A DNA stretch of 64,000 bases, taken from contig CP029803.1 of NCBI GenBank assembly GCA_003226295.1, forward strand, positions 1,358,211 to 1,422,210, given 5' to 3'. Of the stretch, positions 58,044 to 64,000 are shown in pieces (positions within the stretch are counted from its first letter, which is position 1; each line of letters starts with the position of its first letter). This stretch comes from Candidatus Moanabacter tarae (lineage in GTDB: Bacteria; Verrucomicrobiota; Verrucomicrobiia; Opitutales; UBA2987). The notes under the pieces are model-generated. The model saw nothing but the letters and a program-made list of their open reading frames with translations. It had not been told where the DNA came from and did not search any database. The translations under genes were made by a program, and so were the position numbers.

Positions 58044-58553
58044 TCAATCTCGGATGCTCAGCTTTTCAATTATAATGTCCCATCTCATCGCATGGCTTTG
58101 ATGAGTATTCAGTGGTTCAAACCCCACTGATAAGTAACACTTAATCGCTGCAAGCCGCCAGTCATCAGTCTGCAAATGGGCAACTTTAAAACCGGTCTCT
58201 TTCAATCTATGAAGGACAGCAACATTGAGCATATAACCCAAAAGTTTCCTACGGTGTGCCTCATGGATTGCAACCATGTGAACCTCTCCAACTCTCTTCT
58301 CTTCGATCGCTTTCCGCCAGGCACAAGCACTGCCTACTGGTTCCCTATTAAAAGTTGCAAAAAAAAGACCCTCTCGATCGAACCGAGAATCGTAGATTAG
58401 CCTTTCTCGGCACTTTTCGATCGTCCAACCAATTCCAATATTCCCCTCCATAATAGCGCACCAAGCCGCCTCGTCTCCGTCTTTATAGCTTCTCAGGCCA
58501 TACCCCTGAGGCACAGCTATCTCCGGCAAGTTCTTAAAGTCTGCTCGCAACAT
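58044..58553 (-). CDS. GNAT-family N-acetyltransferase
   Basis: From ATG 58553 the protein is 169 residues; a TTG start at 58604 would add 17. The GNAT fold is visible: GYGLRSYKDGDEAAWCAIM near the start, then VHMVAIHEAHRRKLLGYMLNVAVLHRLKETG, which contains the acetyl-CoA-binding region, although the canonical Q-x-x-G-x-G/A is altered. AIKCYLSVGFEPL follows. It would acetylate an amine of an unknown metabolite or protein. It lies directly upstream of the KDG-kinase-like gene. Confidence 0.75.
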   Translation of the reverse strand: MLRADFKNLPEIAVPQGYGLRSYKDGDEAAWCAIMEGNIGIGWTIEKCRERLIYDSRFDREGLFFATFNREPVGSACAWRKAIEEKRVGEVHMVAIHEAHRRKLLGYMLNVAVLHRLKETGFKVAHLQTDDWRLAAIKCYLSVGFEPLNTHQSHAMRWDIIIEKLSIRD

Positions 58554-58604
58554 CTCCAGCTGCGGTAAAGGAAGACCATCCCCAGAATCTGGATTTTTTT
58601 TCAA

Positions 58605-58971
58605 TCTATACTGATTTCTTCTAAAATAAATTTACAGATCCCGCCCATCGGAATCTTGTTCCGGATAAAGTAATCTTTACACAATTAACAGACAAAATTG
58701 GAGAAATTTGAGGTGGAACCAGAAATATTCTTTGGGAAATTTTCCTTATTATGGCACATGATTAATCTCTGGCAAATAAACCTAATTAAATCAATGGTTT
58801 CGCTGGCACCCTGTGTATCTGGATCGGACATAATCGCTTGTCTCCGCATACACTAAATAAAAATACCCCAGTAATAGAAGCTCCTCTATACCGAGTCTAT
58901 TTCCCGTATACCTTTAGATGATTTTTCGTTGCTATCCTTGTACTCATTTATAAATTCTCACGAGCAATCCC
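58605..58971. other. Divergent intergenic region, nothing recognised
   Basis: This 367-base AT-rich gap lies between the divergent GNAT and PhyH (2) genes. I see no convincing small gene, RNA gene or clear repeat. It presumably holds promoters for both sides. Confidence 0.45.
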
Positions 58972-59772
58972 GTGCACAAATCGTTCCAATCACTGACCTA
59001 TAGCACCCGCCAACATTCTCAATTCGAGAAGGATGGCTACTTACGTCTTGGTAGGTTACTGTCATCTGATGATCTATCAGACCTCCGCACACGTATTGAC
59101 GATCTCATGTTGGGCAACCGTATCATAGATGGAATCACTTTCCAGCTCGATGATTCCCACAGCAACCGCTATAAGAACCTCAGTAGCAGGACGAATGGCG
59201 CCTCCAAACAAACTCTAGCCTATCGGCGTATCGATGAACTTCACCTTGATCCATTCTTTCTCAGATACATGCAGCACCCCATTTTCCGCGATATCACTCG
59301 TCGTTATATTGGAGAAAATGTCTCGATTTTCCGTTCCATGTTTATGAATAAACCCGCCAATGGAGGAACCGAACTGCCTTGGCATCAGGACGTAGGCGCG
59401 GGCTGGGGAATCGATTCGGATCCTACCACAACTGTTTGGACAGCTCTTGATGACGCCTCCGTCGCAACCGGATGTATGCAGATTGTCCCTGGAAGCCATC
59501 ACCTAGGGATCCTAAATCAAGGCCATTTCATCTCAAAGGAGGATCAAATTGCCTACTGTTCTCAGGATCAAATAATCGATCTTGTTGTCCCGGCCGGAGA
59601 AGCAATACTGATCCATAACTGGGTCCTACACCGCTCAGGCATTAATAAAACGGGTAACCCGAGGAGGGCCTTCAGTATCGCTTATATGGATGCTGCCACT
59701 AGAAGTGTTAAAAGCGGGCAGACATTCCCGGTCATTTTCGGAGAAGGACCGTTCCCTTCCTCCGGAAAATAG
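58972..59772 (+). CDS. PhyH-family Fe(II)/2-oxoglutarate dioxygenase (2)
   Basis: This 266-residue protein starts at GTG and shows the phytanoyl-CoA dioxygenase fold: FEKDGYLRLGRLLSSDDL near the start, LPWHQDVGAGWG with iron ligands His138 and Asp140, IVPGSHHLG, and WVLHRSGINKTGNPRRAF with His220 and the 2-oxoglutarate arginine at 231/232. It is divergent in sequence from the other PhyH proteins here, so it is not a recent duplicate. Substrate unknown. Confidence 0.87.
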   Translation: MHKSFQSLTYSTRQHSQFEKDGYLRLGRLLSSDDLSDLRTRIDDLMLGNRIIDGITFQLDDSHSNRYKNLSSRTNGASKQTLAYRRIDELHLDPFFLRYMQHPIFRDITRRYIGENVSIFRSMFMNKPANGGTELPWHQDVGAGWGIDSDPTTTVWTALDDASVATGCMQIVPGSHHLGILNQGHFISKEDQIAYCSQDQIIDLVVPAGEAILIHNWVLHRSGINKTGNPRRAFSIAYMDAATRSVKSGQTFPVIFGEGPFPSSGK

Positions 59773-60005
59773 CTGGGTACAGAAAGCTTTAAGTCACAAG
59801 CAGCCGGCAATTTTACTTTCCGTAGAGATTTTCGAGTGATCACAAAAGCCTTTTCATTTCAGGAGAGATTAATCCAGTTAATTCTTATCTCAACGGTAAA
59901 CTGAACTGAGTCTAAACTCAGTAAAACTAAGCAAGTAAGTCATTTGGTGCAAAAACCAAATCTCCAACCTTGACAAGAATATCTTAACGAAATGCTTCCT
60001 TGTCA

Positions 60006-61238
60006 CTAGTCATCTAGGCGCCCGCTCTCCCAGGATCCAAACCAATTCTCTAGTGTCATTTCAGCCGGAACTTTCTCGAAATGGTAGAAAGTTTCCTGGC
60101 CTTGGAAACCTGGAAATAAACTCAGTTTTTTCTGCTGCATAACATCGTCTACAGGCTTGAATCGTTCCCAGATCATCCTAGCCTCCTCTGCAGTGAAACG
60201 CTCACTAAGCGGCATTCCCCATTGCAATGTCATTGGATGCACCTGAGTCACCCCCTGCTTCTCGTTTTCAGTAAGAGTTTCCGGATCGCGACAGCAGTGA
60301 TTATAGATGTGCTTCGCCGTCTTACTTAAACAAATCGTTGATTTTATGACACCCTTATCTCCCCTCTTGGGAAATAGCTCTTCTAACGCGGCAAGATAAG
60401 CCTTGGAGTCTTTAGCTATGACTGCTTGGAATGCATCTATAGCATAATCCATATATCCGATAGCCCTTTTATGCCATCGCCTGAAAGTCTCTTGCGCACT
60501 GGGTTCTAGGTATTGGATCCAACTCGTGGACTCCCAGTTCGTAAGCCTCGAGAAGCCCCCGTGAATGGTACGTCGAAGCCTGTTCGAATAATTGCTTCCC
60601 CAATGCAGAATCGGAAGGATATAGGCAACCCCGTCCCCAGCCTTTAAATGCGTCTGTATGCCACCTGGAACCGCTACACAGGGATCGCGTTTGATAGACT
60701 CGTTTTCTTCTTCAGTATTCGGCCGTAAATGACTACCAGGGATAACCCATAAGACATCATCATCGTAAAGTGGAATATTCCACTGAACATAACGAGGTCC
60801 AGTCTCAAGGATATCATCAACATAAGCCATCAATGGAGCATTTAGCGGTGGATAAAAGTCACGGTGCCACTTCGCTGGTCCCCGATCCGTCACCGGATTG
60901 CACATCATCATCATCTCGGTGGGCGGGCAGTCTTCTTCTGAAATCAGATAACTACTCAACCCATGAACATTTTCGCGCAACCAGAATTCGATTGTGTCTG
61001 CTGTTTGCTTGCTATGCAAACCATCCATCCTGTTGATCATTAGTCGTGGCTGGGCGCTTGTCTCCCAAATACCACCAGATGGGTCCCCTGGACGAGCTTC
61101 ACTGGCCCAGACTTCACGCTGTCTATCAACAAGGATCTCGTGGCTTTTTCTAAGCGTTTCAAGATCACCTGGAGGTATCAACCCACGACAAATCACAAAT
61201 CCCCGTTCGAGGAATTCATCACGGCTTGCTCTGATCAT
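60006..61238 (-). CDS. PhyH-family Fe(II)/2-oxoglutarate dioxygenase (3), long form
   Basis: The 410-residue protein has the PhyH core in its first 230 residues: FLERGFVICRGLIPPGDL, AKWHRDFYPPL with iron ligands His125 and Asp127, WVIPGSHLRP, and LHWGSNYSNRLRRTIHGGF with His212 and arginines 222/223. The last 180 residues are a mostly helical extension (WHKRAIGYMDYAIDAFQAVI and a TLQWGMPLSERFTAEEARMIWERF segment) not seen in the other three. It starts at ATG. It is on the opposite strand to its PhyH neighbours. Substrate unknown. Confidence 0.85.
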   Translation of the reverse strand: MIRASRDEFLERGFVICRGLIPPGDLETLRKSHEILVDRQREVWASEARPGDPSGGIWETSAQPRLMINRMDGLHSKQTADTIEFWLRENVHGLSSYLISEEDCPPTEMMMMCNPVTDRGPAKWHRDFYPPLNAPLMAYVDDILETGPRYVQWNIPLYDDDVLWVIPGSHLRPNTEEENESIKRDPCVAVPGGIQTHLKAGDGVAYILPILHWGSNYSNRLRRTIHGGFSRLTNWESTSWIQYLEPSAQETFRRWHKRAIGYMDYAIDAFQAVIAKDSKAYLAALEELFPKRGDKGVIKSTICLSKTAKHIYNHCCRDPETLTENEKQGVTQVHPMTLQWGMPLSERFTAEEARMIWERFKPVDDVMQQKKLSLFPGFQGQETFYHFEKVPAEMTLENWFGSWESGRLDD

Positions 61239-61591
61239 ACTGTAATTATAGCAGTCGAACTTTGGTTGTCGAATCCTGATTTAAATTTGACACGCGTTAA
61301 TGGAGATTAGTCTCACTTATTCAAATTGCAGAATAGTTATTTTTAGCATTCTAGGGATGGGCAGCACATTCTCCGTAAAAGACAAGGATTAGAACAACTG
61401 AGCCCCAATATTCCATTCTCCCTTGGAAAGTTCTTCATCTATCTACCCTATTACGGGGCAGATTAATTAAGCTCGAATGTTAAATAAATCCTCGAAGAAG
61501 AAATTTTTGTACTGGCGTTTAAGGATGCATTAATTCAGTACAAATCCGCTTTAAGAATTGGATAAAAAGAGCTAATTAAAGGATCTCCGTC
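61239..61591. other. Divergent intergenic region, nothing recognised
   Basis: The 353 bases between the divergent PhyH (3) and galactonate-dehydratase-like genes contain no trusted gene or repeat that I can see. Only the AAAGGA ribosome-binding site of the downstream gene, at about 61578, is clear. Confidence 0.45.
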
Positions 61592-62752
61592 ATGCCCAAA
61601 AATAACAAAGAAAAGACCCTGAATACTGGACTGGAAGATGCAGAACCCATCAATCCAAAAGACTCGATAAAAGTCACCAAGATTGAAACATTCACTCTCA
61701 CAAACTCTTGGGTTTTTGTTAAAATTTCGACCGATACAGGAATCGCGGGTTGGGGGGAAATGCTCAAGGATGATGCGAAAGCTTGTGCTGCTGGAGCACT
61801 CGAGGTTGCACCCTATTTAGTTGGCAAAGATCCCAGAGCAGTGGTACACCATTGGCAAGCCATCCATAGGGGGGCTTTCTATCGAGGTGGCCCAATCAAG
61901 AGCGCAATCTCCTCAGGCATCGATCAGGCCCTCTGGGACATCACAGGAAAGTGTTACGGCGTACCAGTCTACAAGTTATTGGGTGGTCCAACCCGAAAAC
62001 GGGTTCGGGTCTACGGTACGGTGAGCAAAACCACCGGTGTTAATGCCATGAAAGTCGGACCCAATACCACCCGTCAGGCTTTTAAATACATCGAAGGTCA
62101 GAAGTTTGTTGATGAAGTAGCGGAGAGATTCGAAGCACTACGTAATGAACATGGGCCAGAAGTTGACATCGCGATCGACTTTCACGGGGCCGTACAACCA
62201 CCAACGGCCCTACTACTCATGAAGGCACTGGAGCCTTATCACCCCTGGTTCTATGAGGAGATCGTTCAGGCCCTCAATGTAGGAGTAATGGCCGAACTAG
62301 CAAAGAAAACACATATCCCAATCGCAACCGGGGAACGGATATTCACCAAATGGGGTTTTAAGGAGATTCTCGAGAAACGGGCTGCAACTATATTACAGCC
62401 GGATGTTTGCTACGCGGGAGGCATAACCGAGATGAAAATCATCGCTGGTATGGCCGAGGCCTATTACACACCCTTGGCCCCCCACAATCCACAAGGCCCC
62501 TGTTCCCTAGCTGCAAGCCTACAGATCGCAGGAGCAATTCCAAACTTTCTCATCCAAGAGCGCGGAGACTATGATTACATGGACTTACTAGCAAAACCAT
62601 TACCGATGGTCACTGAAGGCTATCGCCCGTTACCAAACGAACCAGGTCTAGGAATCACAATCGATGAGGATAAACTCATGGCCCAGGTGGGCGAACCAAA
62701 GCCCTATCGCGTTGAATTTGATCCCGATGATGGATCAGTTGTTGACTGGTAA
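61592..62752 (+). CDS. Enolase-superfamily dehydratase, D-galactonate dehydratase-like
   Basis: The 386-residue enzyme matches the DgoD subgroup of the mandelate-racemase branch. Metal ligands appear to be Asp196 (IDFHG), Glu222 or Glu223 (YEEIV) and Glu248 (TGERIF). The acid/base histidines are His198 in DFHG and His298 in LAPHNPQGP, and both are kept. It would dehydrate a sugar acid to its 2-keto-3-deoxy form, which the KDG-kinase-like protein in this region could phosphorylate. The N-terminal 25 residues are longer than usual. It starts at ATG with AAAGGA upstream. PhyH (4) follows after 85 bases. Confidence 0.87.
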   Translation: MPKNNKEKTLNTGLEDAEPINPKDSIKVTKIETFTLTNSWVFVKISTDTGIAGWGEMLKDDAKACAAGALEVAPYLVGKDPRAVVHHWQAIHRGAFYRGGPIKSAISSGIDQALWDITGKCYGVPVYKLLGGPTRKRVRVYGTVSKTTGVNAMKVGPNTTRQAFKYIEGQKFVDEVAERFEALRNEHGPEVDIAIDFHGAVQPPTALLLMKALEPYHPWFYEEIVQALNVGVMAELAKKTHIPIATGERIFTKWGFKEILEKRAATILQPDVCYAGGITEMKIIAGMAEAYYTPLAPHNPQGPCSLAASLQIAGAIPNFLIQERGDYDYMDLLAKPLPMVTEGYRPLPNEPGLGITIDEDKLMAQVGEPKPYRVEFDPDDGSVVDW

Positions 62753-62837
62753 GATGCAACCGACATCAACGACCGTGGTTTTTTCTTTTGTATGGATAAG
62801 CATGCAAGTGTAATCGGGGCCAGATAGAGGACTGAAA

Positions 62838-63695
62838 ATGGACAGCAGAAATTGGATACATAATTGTGCAACCAAGGCACAACTAGAGCAATTCGAAGAG
62901 CAGGGGTACCTGATAGTTGAAGATGCTTTGACTCCTGACCTCCTAAGCCAAATAAACAAAGCCGTTGACCGAATCTGGAGTAAGGAGCGAAAGGCACAAA
63001 ACCTGGCCACCGATCAATTACTGGCCAAGTTTCGCACCATAGTCGAAGATGACATCTTTTTGGAACTCCTCGACAACCCCAAAACCTTTCCCCTTCTTTG
63101 GGATATTCTCGGCTGGAACATACAGCTATATATCTCGCATTTAATCGTCTACCCACCCGAGCAAAGGAACAGAGAGATAAAACCGGGCCATTGGCACCAG
63201 GATGGCGGGCGGCCAGTATGCGAAATGGAACGACCCCAACCGCGGCTATCCCTCAAGGTTAGCTATTGGTTGAGTGATGTGGATACACCCGAAAACGGAG
63301 CAATGACGATTATCCCGCGCAGTCATAAATCAGATACAAAGCCTGAAGCTTGCGATACCGGAATAGGCACACTACCAATATGCGTCAAAGCGGGAACCGC
63401 CGTTCTTTTCGACCGTCGGATGTGGCATCGGCGCGGGATCAACACTTCCGATGTGACACGACGAGTCCTTTTCTTCGGATACAGCTATCGATGGCTCCGA
63501 GGTTTGGACTACAATAATCTGTCGATGCAAATTCTATCGAAATGCGATCCTATTCGCCGTCAACTCCTCGGCGATGGCGTAGATGTAAAAGGGTGGTGGC
63601 AACCAACAGAAGAGGATGTACCACTCAAAGGCTGGTTAGAGAAGCATCGTGGCAAGGAATACGTAGCTTCTCTGGATAAAGCATCCAGAGGATAA
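62838..63695 (+). CDS. PhyH-family Fe(II)/2-oxoglutarate dioxygenase (4)
   Basis: The 285-residue protein has the PhyH pattern: QFEEQGYLIVEDALTPDLL near the start, GHWHQDGGRP with iron ligands His120 and Asp122, TIIPRSHKSD, and MWHRRGINTSDVTRRVLF with His197 and arginines 208/209. The C-terminal GDGVDVKGWWQPTEEDVPLKGWL is typical of one PhyH subgroup in Planctomycetes and Verrucomicrobia. The ATG follows a GAGG site. It is 85 bases past the DgoD-like gene and about 40 bases before a DsbA-like gene, so these three may be co-transcribed. Confidence 0.87.
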   Translation: MDSRNWIHNCATKAQLEQFEEQGYLIVEDALTPDLLSQINKAVDRIWSKERKAQNLATDQLLAKFRTIVEDDIFLELLDNPKTFPLLWDILGWNIQLYISHLIVYPPEQRNREIKPGHWHQDGGRPVCEMERPQPRLSLKVSYWLSDVDTPENGAMTIIPRSHKSDTKPEACDTGIGTLPICVKAGTAVLFDRRMWHRRGINTSDVTRRVLFFGYSYRWLRGLDYNNLSMQILSKCDPIRRQLLGDGVDVKGWWQPTEEDVPLKGWLEKHRGKEYVASLDKASRG

Positions 63696-63734
63696 ATTTC
63701 TCAACTTTTTATACTCACTTTGCGATACCTTAAC

Positions 63735-64000
63735 ATGCCTACTCTCTACTACGTTGGGGATCCAATGTGCTCATGGTGCTGGGGCTTCTCCCGAGTACTT
63801 GACGATGTATTGGGAATGCTACCTTCAGGGGTTAATTTACATTATGTCATGGGTGGGCTAGCGCCTGATTCAGACGAACTCATGCCCACTGCTGTACGCA
63901 AATACGTCCAAGACAACTGGCGGGAAGTCGCGAAGATAACTAACGCCAAATTCAACTGGGATTTCTGGCAAAAATGTCACCCCCGCCGTTCAACCTATCC
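63735..64000 (+). CDS. DsbA-family thioredoxin-fold protein, truncated by the window end
   Basis: An ATG frame runs open to the end of the window (88 codons visible). The product begins MPTLYYVGDPMCSWCWGF, with a Cys-x-x-Cys at residues 12 and 15, and continues HYVMGGLAPDSDELMP. This is the FrnE/DsbA-like (COG3531-type) pattern of cytoplasmic dithiol oxidoreductases. No signal peptide is present. It follows the PhyH (4) gene by 39 bases. The C-terminal half lies outside the window. Confidence 0.82.
   Translation, partial: MPTLYYVGDPMCSWCWGFSRVLDDVLGMLPSGVNLHYVMGGLAPDSDELMPTAVRKYVQDNWREVAKITNAKFNWDFWQKCHPRRSTY

Overview
The window reads as a chromosomal segment of a Gram-negative, heterotrophic bacterium. 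The evidence is a TonB/ExbB/ExbD energising system, a TonB-dependent outer-membrane receptor and several exported proteins. The mix of many TIM-barrel sugar isomerases, Gfo/Idh/MocA oxidoreductases and phytanoyl-CoA-type dioxygenases, plus a DUF3450-TtpC-ExbB-ExbD-TonB-TPR locus, suggests the PVC group, most likely Verrucomicrobiota of the Opitutae/Puniceicoccales type. This assignment is inference from family content; there is no rRNA gene to test it. Gene spacing is loose, many genes probably start at GTG or TTG, and I see no tRNA, rRNA, CRISPR array, insertion sequence or phage gene.

Layout. 0-13 kb: a carbohydrate-oriented accessory region (amidohydrolase, GH42-like protein with an overlapping small gene, Gfo/Idh dehydrogenase, sugar isomerase, membrane glycosyltransferase, SGNH esterase, six-hairpin glycosidase-like protein, beta-propeller lactonase). 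13-26.9 kb: mostly housekeeping (TrmH; an overlapping block of malonyl-CoA-synthetase-like ligase, NadD, RsfS and a SET-domain methyltransferase; a DedA/YqaA membrane protein; sugar isomerase and class-III aminotransferase; AroE, SirB1-like, YggS; HU; YgfZ). 27-30.7 kb: DAHP synthase-malate dehydrogenase and a purine permease. 30.8-38.7 kb: a TonB-dependent receptor facing a complete TonB energising operon. 39-48.4 kb: NhaC antiporter, GroEL/GroES, DnaK, a two-subunit sodium:solute symporter and SurE. 48.5-64 kb: a second accessory catabolic region with an acyl-activating enzyme plus thiolase, a Gfo/Idh dehydrogenase, an SDR, four Fe(II)/2-oxoglutarate PhyH-family dioxygenases, a 2-keto-3-deoxygluconate-type kinase, a galactonate-dehydratase-like enolase-superfamily enzyme and the start of a DsbA-like protein.

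How they may work together. The right-hand region contains the oxidation, dehydration and phosphorylation steps of a non-phosphorylated or semi-phosphorylated Entner-Doudoroff-like route for a sugar acid, but no aldolase lies within the window. The four divergent dioxygenases around it could oxidatively strip substituents from an unusual substrate; this is inference. The DUF3450/TtpC-type TonB operon would power import through receptors such as the one encoded tail-to-tail with it.

The items I find most worth a second look are the PhyH/Entner-Doudoroff island, the SET methyltransferase coupled to rsfS, the GH42-like protein without its usual acid/base glutamate, the structured non-coding stretch before the YqaA gene, and the repeat arrangements upstream of dnaK and groES.
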